A stretch of 36,430 nucleotides of DNA from JAMZMI01 sp047632435 (GTDB lineage Bacteria > Bacteroidota > Bacteroidia > Cytophagales > Cyclobacteriaceae), in assembly GCA_047632435.1 (NCBI GenBank), contig JBLICU010000026.1:1-36430 (forward strand), given 5' to 3'. Positions 7,725 to 16,621 of this stretch are shown one piece after another. The first letter of the stretch is position 1. Each line of letters opens with the position of its first letter. The notes beneath the pieces were generated by a model. It was not told the origin of the DNA, ran no database searches, and saw only the letters and a program-made list of their open reading frames with translations. Made by a program: the position numbers and the translations under genes.

Positions 7725-10400
7725 ATGCGAGAAAAAATTCAGGTTTTATTCATTATCCTTTTATTGGGGCATCATGGTTTTTCCCAAGTAGGTTTGGGGA
7801 GGAAATATGGAGTCCAACCTCAAGATCAGGGTTTGAGTATCAATTATTCAAGTCCAAAGGAATATGAGATAGCAAGCATCGAAGTTACAGGGGTTGAATT
7901 TTTGGATAATAATGCCTTGATTTCCCTATCCGGACTAAGAGTGGGTGACAAAATAAAAATCCCAGGAGATAACATTTCTTCAGCCATTAAAAAATTATGG
8001 AAGCAGGGGATTATCGGTAATGTTGCTATTTATGCCGATAAGGTGGAGGATGGGAAAGTATGGTTAACAATCGAATTGACCGAAAGACCTAGACTTACTA
8101 AATACGAATTTACAGGAGTATCAAAAAGCCAGGAGGGAGAACTCAAGGATAAAATCGACCTTGTAAGAGGTAAAGTTCTCACCGATGTAGTTATTAAAAA
8201 CACCGAGTTAGCAGTTTTTAAGTATTTCGAAGGAAAAGGTTTTCTCAATGCCGAAGTAGATATCCGCAGGGTGAAAGACACACTGATTGCCAATAGCGTG
8301 AATATCATCATTGATGTAGAAAAAGGATACAAGGTTAAAATACGAGACATTAACTTTTATGGTGATGAAAATTTCCCTACCGGAAAACTCAGAGGCAAAC
8401 TTAAAAAGACAGGTCAATCTCCAAGGTTCACGATCCTTCGTGATCTGATCGAAAAAACAATAAACTTAATAAATCCAAAAAACTTCGCTCATTTTATGAC
8501 ACACAGAGCGGAAATGGACACAAAAACCTTTCGGGAATATCTTTCTGAGCACGTCTATCTCAATGTTTTCAAATCTAATAAATTGGTAAAATCGGAGTTT
8601 GAAGAAGATAAGAAACTTCTGGTTGCCTTTTACAATTCCAAAGGATACCGTGATGCCGAGATTGTTTTGGATAGTATGTACACTGTTGACAAAAAGCATT
8701 TGAATATTGACATGTATATGGACCCAGGGAATAAATATTATTTCAGAAATATTCTTTGGTCAGGAAACTATATATATACTGATGATCAACTTGATAGGGT
8801 GTTAGGGGTCAAAGCAGGTGATGTATATGATCTGGAGTTGATTCAGAAAAAACTCAATTTTAATCCAAATGGGGCAGACATAAGTGCCATATATATGGAT
8901 GATGGTTATTTATTCTTTAATGTAGACCCTGTGGAGGTTGCCATTGCAGGTGATTCTATCGACTTGGAAATGAGAATTTATGAAGGTGTACAAGCGACCA
9001 TCAATGAAGTTACCATAAGTGGTAATGACAAGACCAACGATCATGTGGTATTACGTGAGTTAAGAACACTTCCCGGACAGAAATTTAGTCGGGCAGATTT
9101 GATAAGAACACAAAGAGAATTGTCACAGCTAGGATACTTCGATCCTGAGCAAGTAAATCCTGTTCCAAAACCAAATCCAGTAGATGAGACCGTAGATATT
9201 GAATGGCAGCTTGTAGAAAAGGCCAATGATCAGGTGCAGCTTTCCGGCGGATGGGGAGGTCAATTTGGTTTTGTGGGAACTTTAGGCGTGAGCTTCAATA
9301 ATTTCTCATTAAGAAATATCCCTCATTTTGACAAATGGAGACCACTTCCAATGGGTGACGGTCAAAAATTTAGTGTTCAGCTTCAGGCCAATGGCCAGCA
9401 ATTTCAAAGTTATTCGGTGAATTTCAATGAACCTTGGTTAGGTGGACGCAAGCCCAATTCATTTGGTGTTAGTTATACACAATCTGTAAGTCGCAATATT
9501 AATTTTCGAACACGGGAAGAAACAGGTAAGCTTGGTTTAAGTGGAATCACGGTATCATTGGGTAGACGTGTGCAATGGCCTGATGATTACTTTACTATCA
9601 GTAATTCTATCGGATATCTAAAATATAATTTATCTGGAAATTATAGTTCGTTTTTAGGTGGTTCTTCGGATCCCAATAGTAAAAGTGAATCTATCAGTGT
9701 GACTTTTAACAATACCATATCAAGAAACAGTGTAGATAGTCCAATGTACCCAAGAACAGGCTCAACGATATCTTTGAGTTCTTCATTCACACCTCCATAT
9801 TCATTGTTTAACAGTCTGGATTATGACAATATTACAGAGGCCAGGCGTTACAAATATTTGGAATACCATAAGTGGAATTTTGATATGCAATACTACTTGA
9901 AATTGGTAGGTGATTTGGTACTAGCACCTAGGTTCCACTTTGGAGTACTAGGTTCATACAGCAATGAAGTTGATGTAGGAAAGTTTGAGAGGTTCACCTT
10001 GGGTGGAAGTGGGCTCACCGGGCAGAATTTTCTGCTTGGTACGGATGTGATTGGCTTGAGAGGTTATACAGATAATAGTATAAGACCTGTAGATGACGAG
10101 CAAGTCACTGGAGGAACCATATTTACCAAATTTGTAATGGAACTTCGCTATCCTGTTTCATTAAATCCATCAGCGACGATATATGGTCTGGTATTTTATG
10201 AAGGTGGTAATAACTGGAATAATACCCAAGAATTTAATCCGTATAACATGCTTAGATCAATGGGTGTAGGTGTGCGGATATTTATGCCAGCCTTCGGCTT
10301 ACTTGGATTAGATTGGGCCTATGGACTTGATCCAGCTTATGGTACCAGTGTTTTGAGTGGGCCACAGTTTCATTTTTCAATTGGTCAGCAAATAAGATAG
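7725..10400 (+). CDS. bamA: outer membrane protein assembly factor BamA
   Basis: BamA is the Omp85 barrel that folds beta-barrel proteins into the outer membrane. The 891-residue protein has a signal peptide (KIQVLFIILLLGHHGFSQ). About five POTRA repeats follow (roughly residues 45-490), seen as repeated patterns such as IASIEVTGVEFLDNNAL, TKYEFTGVSKSQEGEL, VKIRDINFYGDENFP, YYFRNILWSGNYIYT and TINEVTISGNDKTNDHVV. The 16-strand barrel starts near residue 500 (LSGGWGGQFGFVGTLGVSFNNFSLRNI, split here at typical strands). The loop-6 signature LRGY is at 778-781. It is longer than the roughly 800 residues of proteobacterial BamA, as is common in this phylum. The ATG at 7725 is one base after the uppS stop. 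Confidence 0.95.
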   Translation: MREKIQVLFIILLLGHHGFSQVGLGRKYGVQPQDQGLSINYSSPKEYEIASIEVTGVEFLDNNALISLSGLRVGDKIKIPGDNISSAIKKLWKQGIIGNVAIYADKVEDGKVWLTIELTERPRLTKYEFTGVSKSQEGELKDKIDLVRGKVLTDVVIKNTELAVFKYFEGKGFLNAEVDIRRVKDTLIANSVNIIIDVEKGYKVKIRDINFYGDENFPTGKLRGKLKKTGQSPRFTILRDLIEKTINLINPKNFAHFMTHRAEMDTKTFREYLSEHVYLNVFKSNKLVKSEFEEDKKLLVAFYNSKGYRDAEIVLDSMYTVDKKHLNIDMYMDPGNKYYFRNILWSGNYIYTDDQLDRVLGVKAGDVYDLELIQKKLNFNPNGADISAIYMDDGYLFFNVDPVEVAIAGDSIDLEMRIYEGVQATINEVTISGNDKTNDHVVLRELRTLPGQKFSRADLIRTQRELSQLGYFDPEQVNPVPKPNPVDETVDIEWQLVEKANDQVQLSGGWGGQFGFVGTLGVSFNNFSLRNIPHFDKWRPLPMGDGQKFSVQLQANGQQFQSYSVNFNEPWLGGRKPNSFGVSYTQSVSRNINFRTREETGKLGLSGITVSLGRRVQWPDDYFTISNSIGYLKYNLSGNYSSFLGGSSDPNSKSESISVTFNNTISRNSVDSPMYPRTGSTISLSSSFTPPYSLFNSLDYDNITEARRYKYLEYHKWNFDMQYYLKLVGDLVLAPRFHFGVLGSYSNEVDVGKFERFTLGGSGLTGQNFLLGTDVIGLRGYTDNSIRPVDDEQVTGGTIFTKFVMELRYPVSLNPSATIYGLVFYEGGNNWNNTQEFNPYNMLRSMGVGVRIFMPAFGLLGLDWAYGLDPAYGTSVLSGPQFHFSIGQQIR

Positions 10401-10402
10401 AG

Positions 10403-10942
10403 ATGAAAAATATTTCGGTGATTGTCGGTATTTTGATGATTTTTGCAAGTCATTTCACTTTTGGCCAAAAATTTGGTTATGTCGATACCGAATATGTATT
10501 GAGCCGGATGCAGGAATACAAAGAGGCACAATCAGAGATCCAAAAACTGGCACAAGGCTGGGAAGAGGAAATCCAACAAATGTACAAGGAGGTAGAGGCA
10601 AAAGAAGCCATTTTACAGGCGGAAGAAGTACTCTTGACACTGGAGCTTAAAAACGAGAGAAGGCAGGAGATTGACCGCAACTGGAAAGAAGTAAAAGATT
10701 ACCAGAAACAAGTTTTTGGATTTGATGGGCTTTACTTTCTTAAGAAAAAGGAATTGATGAAACCAGTCCAGGATTTGGTATTTGAAGCCGTAGAAAGAGT
10801 TGCTAAAAATAACAGGTTACAAATAGTTTTTGACAAATCAGGTGACCTTGTAATGATTTATACTGATCCCATTCATGATTATACAGATTATGTACTTGAA
10901 GAGATGGGATTAGGGGAAAATAAAACAGGTGAAAACAATTAA
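10403..10942 (+). CDS. OmpH/Skp family periplasmic chaperone (first copy)
   Basis: This 179-residue protein has a signal peptide (KNISVIVGILMIFASHFTFG, cleavage near GQ). The Skp/OmpH signature KFGYVDTEYVLSRMQEYKEAQ follows, then a long charged coiled coil (about residues 40-115), and a C-terminal return to the beta core (RLQIVFDKSGDLVMIYTD). Skp-type chaperones form a trimer with coiled-coil arms that hold unfolded outer-membrane proteins on their way to BamA. The gene begins 2 bases after the bamA stop, which fits that job. It differs from the second copy in a tryptophan-rich helix (GWEEEIQQ, NWKEV) and an acidic tail. Confidence 0.88.
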   Translation: MKNISVIVGILMIFASHFTFGQKFGYVDTEYVLSRMQEYKEAQSEIQKLAQGWEEEIQQMYKEVEAKEAILQAEEVLLTLELKNERRQEIDRNWKEVKDYQKQVFGFDGLYFLKKKELMKPVQDLVFEAVERVAKNNRLQIVFDKSGDLVMIYTDPIHDYTDYVLEEMGLGENKTGENN

Positions 10943-10968
10943 TATAGGGACAATTAAACAAATTTAAA

Positions 10969-11505
10969 ATGAAAACTAAGTCGTTAATAATCATAGCCAT
11001 TCTGGCAGGAGCGATACAAGTATTAGCTCAGGACGCGCCAAAAATAGGTTATACCAATGCAGATTACGTATTGAGTCTGTTGCCAGAGGCGAAACAAATT
11101 GATGCTGAATTGAAAGCTTATGAAAAACAATTACAAAATCAGCTTCAGGCAAAATATGCCAATTATGAAAAATTGGTTGCAGATTATCAGGAAAATGCAC
11201 CCGCTTATGACGAATTGATCAGGGCCGATAAAGAGCAGGAAATTGCGCAACTACAGCAGTCAATCCAGAAATTCAGTCAGGATGCTGAGAATTCTTTGAT
11301 GACCAAAAGAACAACGCTTTTGAAACCTGCTTATGAAAAAATCGGAAATGCCATAGAGACAATTGCTATTGAGAATGGATATAGCCACATATTTAGTGCT
11401 GGAGCTCCAGGATTTGACGTATTGCTTTATGCCAGAGAGCAGGATGATGTTTCAGACCTGATTCTTTTGAAATTGGGGATTACACCACCTGCTAAGGGGG
11501 AGTAA
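10969..11505 (+). CDS. OmpH/Skp family periplasmic chaperone (second copy)
   Basis: This 178-residue protein has a signal peptide (KTKSLIIIAILAGAIQVLAQ), the core motif KIGYTNADYVLSLLPEAKQID, a coiled coil rich in Gln, Glu and Lys (about 40-115), and a C-terminal strand region YSHIFSAGAPGFDVLLYARE. It is a paralogue of the preceding gene but only distantly similar, so this is an old duplication. It lies 26 bases after the first copy and closes the bamA operon, since a strong terminator follows 20 bases after the stop. A holdase role for outer-membrane proteins is inferred from the family. Confidence 0.88.
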   Translation: MKTKSLIIIAILAGAIQVLAQDAPKIGYTNADYVLSLLPEAKQIDAELKAYEKQLQNQLQAKYANYEKLVADYQENAPAYDELIRADKEQEIAQLQQSIQKFSQDAENSLMTKRTTLLKPAYEKIGNAIETIAIENGYSHIFSAGAPGFDVLLYAREQDDVSDLILLKLGITPPAKGE

Positions 11506-11524
11506 TTCTTAACAATAAATTTTT

Positions 11525-11560
11525 AAAAAACCACATTCAATAATCTGAATGTGGTTTTTT
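11525..11560. terminator. bidirectional rho-independent terminator
   Basis: A perfect 15-base-pair stem is formed by 11525-11539 and 11546-11560 around a six-base loop (ATAATC). The inner pairs are CCACATTCA/TGAATGTGG. T-runs flank it on both strands, so it can end the bamA-ompH transcript from the left and the chrA transcript (stop at 11569) from the right. Confidence 0.9.
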
Positions 11561-11568
11561 TGTGCCTT

Positions 11569-12753
11569 TCACCTCAAGATGATCCCCGTAATCAAACCTA
11601 CGATTACCACCACTGGTGTGGGTATTTTTGTAAAGAAAAGCAAAAATGCTGTACCAATCATGAGCAAATAATTGACGGCATTTGCCTCTACGGGTTCTAA
11701 CAAGAAAAATGTTGCAGCGATAACCATTCCAGCACTTACGGCATTAATTCCTTCTAATGAGGCTCTGACTATTCGGTATTTTTTCAAATCTTCCCAGAAT
11801 CGAATTACAAAATAGATCAAGAAAGTACCAGGCAAAAAGACACCTGCGGCTGCCATGAGTCCACCAAATATTTGCATCATGATGTTGGAATCCTTCATGC
11901 TGATAGCGCCAACATACGCACTGAATGAAAATACAGGTCCGGGTAAGGCCTGAACAAAACCATATCCAGAAAGAAACTCCTGAGAAGTTAGGTAGTGTTT
12001 GAATTCCACAAACTCAGTATAAAGCAGTGGGACCAATACTTGCCCTCCACCAAAAATGAGACTTCCGTTTCTATAAAAATTTTCAAATAACCTGATGGGT
12101 AGAAAATGAGTGGCTTTACCCAAAATGGCTGCAAAAATCAAGACTGAAATCCAAAGAATAAAATTGGACCAATTGATCTTTATTTTACCCTTCTCCTCAA
12201 CTGGCTGATGTTTTTTAAATTTAAAAGCGGTCACCGATCCACCTATTAGAATCATGAGGGGAAAGGCAAATGGTGTACGGAATATGAATGCAGCCAAAGT
12301 AGCGATGATCATTAGGAAAAAACCAGTCTTGCTACTTACCACACTGCTTGTAATCCTGTACGCGGAGTAGGCAACAATCCCTACAGCGATAGGCTGTATG
12401 TAATTCAGAAAATCCAATGAAATATTCATTTTCTGAAAAAATGTCATCATTATACCAAGCGTAATCATGATACTCACTGCCGGAGTGATCCAAACCAATA
12501 ATGTCAGGTATGCGAGACTGGGGCCTCCCATTTTGAAACCTATGGATGTGATAGTCTGTGTGGAAGTAGGGCCGGGTAAAATCTGACAAAGGGCATATAA
12601 TTCTATTAAGTCTTGCTCATGTAGATATCCTCGCTTTTTAACAAGCATATCCAAAAACATCGCCAGGTGTGCAGTTGGTCCTCCGAACGATGTGACTGAA
12701 AGTATGAGCACATCACGTAAAAAAATGATATATCTAACTCTGGTGAAAGACAT
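11569..12753 (-). CDS. chrA: chromate transporter family protein (CHR/ChrA)
   Basis: This is a 394-residue inner-membrane protein made of two homologous halves, the long form of the CHR family. Each half carries the family motifs: FGGP (23-26) and LPGPTSTQ (59-66) in the first, FGGG (234-237) and LPGPVFSFSAY (270-280) in the second. Ten or so hydrophobic segments are visible. ChrA proteins export chromate in some bacteria, but many family members have unknown anion substrates, so chromate resistance is not shown here. The gene begins 1 base after the dioxygenase stop and ends beside the shared terminator. It is the second gene of a two-gene unit. Confidence 0.88.
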   Translation of the reverse strand: MSFTRVRYIIFLRDVLILSVTSFGGPTAHLAMFLDMLVKKRGYLHEQDLIELYALCQILPGPTSTQTITSIGFKMGGPSLAYLTLLVWITPAVSIMITLGIMMTFFQKMNISLDFLNYIQPIAVGIVAYSAYRITSSVVSSKTGFFLMIIATLAAFIFRTPFAFPLMILIGGSVTAFKFKKHQPVEEKGKIKINWSNFILWISVLIFAAILGKATHFLPIRLFENFYRNGSLIFGGGQVLVPLLYTEFVEFKHYLTSQEFLSGYGFVQALPGPVFSFSAYVGAISMKDSNIMMQIFGGLMAAAGVFLPGTFLIYFVIRFWEDLKKYRIVRASLEGINAVSAGMVIAATFFLLEPVEANAVNYLLMIGTAFLLFFTKIPTPVVVIVGLITGIILR

Positions 12754-12754
12754 G

Positions 12755-13717
12755 TCAGGCTTTCAGACCGATTTCTCTTAATCTTTGATCAAGAAATTTT
12801 CCTGCAGTCGTATCTTCATAGATTTTTGGATTTTCAGAATCTACACAACTATCAAGACACGTAAGATCCATCTCGGAGATTGGATGCATGAAAAATGGAA
12901 TACTAAATCTGGATGTTCCCATTTTATCGCGAGGAGGATTCACCACACGGTGGATAGTGGACTTTAGCTTGTGATTTGTCAATCTATCAAGCATGTCTCC
13001 AACATTGACAACTATTTGATCAGGGAGCGCTGTAATTGGAATCCAATCACCATCTCTTCGGAGTACTTGCAGGCCATCGGCACTGGCACCCATCAGAAGC
13101 GTTATCAGATTAATATCGCCATGCTCTGCGGCTCTAACCGCATCTGGTGGAATTTCATCAGGGTTTTCAATTGGGAAATAATGAATTTGTCTCAATATGC
13201 TATTTCCCTTGGATACCTTATTGTCAAAATGAAATTCATCTAACCCCAAATGGAGGGCAATTGCCTGCAACATTCGGATGCCTGCATTTTCAAGTGTTCT
13301 ATATGCTTCTAAGGTGTAATCCTTAAATTCAGGGACTTCACTTGGCCAGATATTATCTGGATATTCATCCAATTTGTTTTCATCCGGCTGGCCTACATGA
13401 TAAAATTCCTTTAAATCCCCCGTGTTGCGACCCTTGGCGCGTTCCCGGCCTTTACTGATGTAACCCCTTTGTCCTGCTAAAGCGGATACTTCATATTTTA
13501 ATTTGGAGTCATCATTTAAGGTGAAAAATTTTTTCACAGAATCATAGAGCCTGGTTGTAAGCTCATTGGAAAGTCCATGGTTTTTGATAGCAACAAAACC
13601 AATGTTTTGATAAGCGGTTCCAAGGTCTTCAACAAACTTTTGTTTTTTATCAATATCACCTGAGGTAAAATCTGCCAGGTCGAGTGATGGAATTTCAGAA
13701 TATAGGATTTGGCTCAT
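12755..13717 (-). CDS. isopenicillin N synthase-like Fe(II)/2-oxoglutarate dioxygenase
   Basis: This 320-residue protein has the non-heme iron dioxygenase plan: an N-terminal DIOX_N region (about 5-130, with GFVAIKNHGLS at 40-50) and a double-stranded beta-helix core. The iron ligands are visible as H199-x-D201 in AEHGDINLITLLM and His256 in STIHRVVNPP. R270-x-S272 is the 2-oxoglutarate-binding pair. The iron site is therefore complete. The presence of the RxS pair fits either 2-oxoglutarate use or the IPNS-type relatives, so the substrate is unknown. The gene is followed after 1 base by the ChrA-family transporter, which suggests that enzyme and transporter serve one compound. A -7 box lies just upstream. 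Confidence 0.87.
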   Translation of the reverse strand: MSQILYSEIPSLDLADFTSGDIDKKQKFVEDLGTAYQNIGFVAIKNHGLSNELTTRLYDSVKKFFTLNDDSKLKYEVSALAGQRGYISKGRERAKGRNTGDLKEFYHVGQPDENKLDEYPDNIWPSEVPEFKDYTLEAYRTLENAGIRMLQAIALHLGLDEFHFDNKVSKGNSILRQIHYFPIENPDEIPPDAVRAAEHGDINLITLLMGASADGLQVLRRDGDWIPITALPDQIVVNVGDMLDRLTNHKLKSTIHRVVNPPRDKMGTSRFSIPFFMHPISEMDLTCLDSCVDSENPKIYEDTTAGKFLDQRLREIGLKA

Positions 13718-13735
13718 GGCGTAGTTGGATTATAT

Positions 13736-13743
13736 CAAAAGTA
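13736..13743 (-). promoter_or_regulatory. Bacteroidota -7 box TACTTTTG before the dioxygenase gene
   Basis: On the minus strand 13743-13736 reads TACTTTTG, an exact fit to TAnnTTTG. It lies in the 40-base gap between the recO stop and the dioxygenase ATG at 13717. The transcript start would fall near 13730, giving a very short leader. No -33 TTG is seen. It marks the dioxygenase-chrA pair as its own unit. Confidence 0.45.
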
Positions 13744-13757
13744 AGATCATTTTTTAA

Positions 13758-14444
13758 CTATTGGAAGACCTTATGAAGCACTTTTAAAGATTTTATCTCT
13801 CCAATGTGAATATCATGGTGATCATAATAGGCTAAGATAGTCTCAAGTGCCTTGAATCTTACCTCCCCGGTTGTTTTAACCGGATCCCAAATACTCGCAT
13901 TGAGTAATCTTGAAATCAAATCAATAACTTCCGGTTCATTGTGGATGTTTTCCAACTCCATAGACAAAAGTAACTCCTGCCCATCACTGATCCCAAAGCC
14001 TAATGAGGGCATCATCTTTAAAAGAAAATGAAGATGAAAATTTTCTATCTCGTGATCTAACTGATCCAAGGCAATAATGGAATTTGTTAAGAATTCGAAC
14101 AATTCCTGATGTTCATCTGATTCGTTGACCAACACTTTGGAGAGAATTTCTGATAAAAATAGGACTATAGTTCCCTTATAAATATTCTGTTGAATGCTGA
14201 AAGTAGGATGAAAGGATTTCCATTCGGATAGTCTCTGAATGTTACTATTTGATTTGACATAGGCCACCATATCCAATAATGAGAATGGCTGAAAAAAGCC
14301 AATGCTTTTTTTAGATCGCTGGCTTCTGATGCTGTTGACGATATATGCCGACATTCCATAATCTTCACTGAAAATCTTGACGATAATACTCGTTTCCCTG
14401 TATTTTATATAGTTGATGACGATACCGCGTGTTTTGACAATCAT
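13758..14444 (-). CDS. recO: DNA repair protein RecO
   Basis: RecO works with RecR (and RecF) to load RecA onto single-stranded DNA coated with SSB in gap repair. The 228-residue protein has the N-terminal OB-fold signature KTRGIVINYIKYRETSIIVKIF (near residues 4-25) and YGMSAYIVNSIRS, followed by the helical C-terminal domain. It has no cysteine at all, so the four-cysteine zinc site found in some RecO proteins (such as that of Deinococcus) is absent. Its ATG shares the A of the preceding gene's TGA (TGATG), so translation is coupled to porZ. It ends the ferredoxin-tdk-porZ-recO run. Confidence 0.9.
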   Translation of the reverse strand: MIVKTRGIVINYIKYRETSIIVKIFSEDYGMSAYIVNSIRSQRSKKSIGFFQPFSLLDMVAYVKSNSNIQRLSEWKSFHPTFSIQQNIYKGTIVLFLSEILSKVLVNESDEHQELFEFLTNSIIALDQLDHEIENFHLHFLLKMMPSLGFGISDGQELLLSMELENIHNEPEVIDLISRLLNASIWDPVKTTGEVRFKALETILAYYDHHDIHIGEIKSLKVLHKVFQ

Positions 14445-16621
14445 CAGTGTATGACCGCAATTTTACCTACAAAAGTTTCTGTACCATCAGCAGAAGAACT
14501 GAAAATGAGATAGATACCTGATTGTACCCTTTTGTTACTATAATCTTTCAGATCCCAAGAAGCAGTGCCACCAAATGCGCCAATATTTTGAATCAATTTA
14601 CCATTGATATCTGTGATTTTAATATCAGCATCGGCAACCACACCTTTTATTCCAACCATCCCGGTGTAATCAGGGCGAACTGGATTGGGGAAAATGGAAA
14701 CATTGCTGTGAGAGAAATTTCCAATAGATGAATTGCTCCGGTAGGATAATAATCCATGGTCAGTGAGGATAAACATTTCGCCGTTTTCCTGATTGTATTC
14801 CATCTTTAAGATGCCTCCAGAAGGTAGGGGACTATTTTTCCCATTAAATAAAAAGAAACGTTTGGATTGATTACTCGCATAGATGGCCAGCTCTTCATTT
14901 GAGGCTACCCATACTCTGCCTCCACCATCAGATGCTACTGCTGTCACTTCTATCTCTTTGTATAATTCGATATCATCATATACCAGCCCTGAACCCTGGA
15001 TGTCATTGGAGACGAAGCTGGCTTCTGAAAAGTTGACTATTCCTTTGGTGGTAGCCACCCATGCTTCATCATTTATGTCCAGTTCTATATCTGTCACAAT
15101 GCTTGAAGGCAAGCCCGAAGTGGGGGAAATAATTCTGCTGACATCATCTTCAATATTAAGCATATTGATGTCTCCTTCACTCAGAGTGATCCAAAGGGTC
15201 TTATTGCCCGAAACGTCAACTGTCAGAGGATTGGAAGATCCGGTGATGGTTGAGTTATATCCTGACCAATCGTTATCTCGATTTATTTGTACAAGAGGCT
15301 GATTGTTGTCATATGATGTTATCCAAAGTGATCGTCCTGCTGCCAAATCACTTATTAATATGCCCGTTGCATCTTTGTTTTGAATTAAAATGGAATTGCT
15401 TTCATTTAAGATTATTTTGTCATTGGCATTGTAAAGTCCATGCCCCATTGATGCAAAATAAAGGATGCTATTATAGATGGATACATCCACTAGGTTGTAG
15501 AAATTGTCAATTTCTTGATAGTTCCATGATCCATTTTCAAAAACATCATAACCCAAAGAATCATAGCTGCCATCGAAATCAGCAGGTTTTGGTCCATAGA
15601 AGGCGTATAGCTTGCCATCAACCAATTCAATATTTGTGATGTCATCTGAGATGGGGCCATTTGGAATTACACTGGATTTGATTCCGTTCAAAAGACCCTT
15701 TTTACCATCCGCGAGCCAAATTTCATTTAGTGCTATGAAATCATTGAGTTGTAAATTTTTATCAAATATCTCTACAGATGCAAGCGTATTAGTTGTTGCT
15801 GTGTAATCAAGTTTATAAAGTTCAGAGCTTAACAAAATTCCCAATCCGTCATACAATGGTCGGATGATTTGAATTTCCTCATTGAAAGTTTGTACAAGGG
15901 CAATTGTATCTCCTTTTATACAAGAAAGAGAGTTGTTGTCAGTCACCATTATAACAAAATCATTTATTGCTGTGAGATTTCGAAGCGAAAGATTAGCAGG
16001 CAAATCCAATCTGTTCCATTTGTTGAAGTCCAGAAGGTTTTCGGAAAGATTCCCATATTGAATGCCCAAGGATGTAATCGCATAGAGCTGCCCATCTCTT
16101 TCTAACAAATCAAAAACAGGTAAGTCCTGAGCATTTTCTCCTATGGATCTAAAGTTATCGGTAATTGCATTTTCTTTCAGAGAAACCACAATGACCCCAA
16201 TGTTAGTAGCCAGATACACAAACCCTGAATAGCTTTCAATAGCAAAGATTTCTTTTGCAATGGGCTCGTTTAATTCTTTGAAATCTCTTACCGTAAAAAT
16301 GGCATCTTCATAAATCAGGTCGAGCAAACCAGATTCATAACCGATCACCAACAATTTAATTTCCGGATCATATAACATCGCCGATACGCGTGCATCCGAC
16401 AAGCCATTAATTTTTGAAATTTTGTTGACACTTTGATCCGTCAGGTCATGGGAAAATAAGCCATTTTGTGTTGCACAGAATATCTTATTTCCTGATGTCT
16501 CCAATATTTGGGCATTATTATAGCTGAAATGTGTACGCCAGGTTTCAACCGGTATATTCTGCGCAACCAATTCAAAACAAAGAATCGAAATAAAGGAAAA
16601 ACTACAAATCCATTTTTTCAT
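14444..16621 (-). CDS. porZ: type IX secretion system protein PorZ (beta-propeller with sorting domain)
   Basis: This 725-residue protein begins with a signal peptide (MKKWICSFSFISILCFELVAQ). The hallmark PorZ opening follows: NIPVETWRTHFSYNNAQ, then two-component-regulator-type propeller blades such as GNKIFCATQNGLFSHDL, VYLATNIGVIVVSL and EAWVATTKGIVNFSE. The last 85 or so residues form a type A sorting domain (SIFPNPVRPDYTG ... GIYLIFSSS ... GKIAVIH). PorZ sits in the type IX attachment complex at the cell surface and in Porphyromonas is reported to bind A-type lipopolysaccharide. I chose the ATG at 16621, which overlaps tdk by 20 bases, because it opens directly on the signal peptide. An ATG at 16663 would add 14 residues read from tdk. 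The stop overlaps the recO start by one base. Confidence 0.85.
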   Translation of the reverse strand: MKKWICSFSFISILCFELVAQNIPVETWRTHFSYNNAQILETSGNKIFCATQNGLFSHDLTDQSVNKISKINGLSDARVSAMLYDPEIKLLVIGYESGLLDLIYEDAIFTVRDFKELNEPIAKEIFAIESYSGFVYLATNIGVIVVSLKENAITDNFRSIGENAQDLPVFDLLERDGQLYAITSLGIQYGNLSENLLDFNKWNRLDLPANLSLRNLTAINDFVIMVTDNNSLSCIKGDTIALVQTFNEEIQIIRPLYDGLGILLSSELYKLDYTATTNTLASVEIFDKNLQLNDFIALNEIWLADGKKGLLNGIKSSVIPNGPISDDITNIELVDGKLYAFYGPKPADFDGSYDSLGYDVFENGSWNYQEIDNFYNLVDVSIYNSILYFASMGHGLYNANDKIILNESNSILIQNKDATGILISDLAAGRSLWITSYDNNQPLVQINRDNDWSGYNSTITGSSNPLTVDVSGNKTLWITLSEGDINMLNIEDDVSRIISPTSGLPSSIVTDIELDINDEAWVATTKGIVNFSEASFVSNDIQGSGLVYDDIELYKEIEVTAVASDGGGRVWVASNEELAIYASNQSKRFFLFNGKNSPLPSGGILKMEYNQENGEMFILTDHGLLSYRSNSSIGNFSHSNVSIFPNPVRPDYTGMVGIKGVVADADIKITDINGKLIQNIGAFGGTASWDLKDYSNKRVQSGIYLIFSSSADGTETFVGKIAVIH

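Noticed and set aside
15250..15639. Plus-strand open frame inside porZ, rich in Cys and His
   Set aside because: Antisense to the propeller repeats; the Cys/His richness comes from complementary codons rather than a zinc protein.
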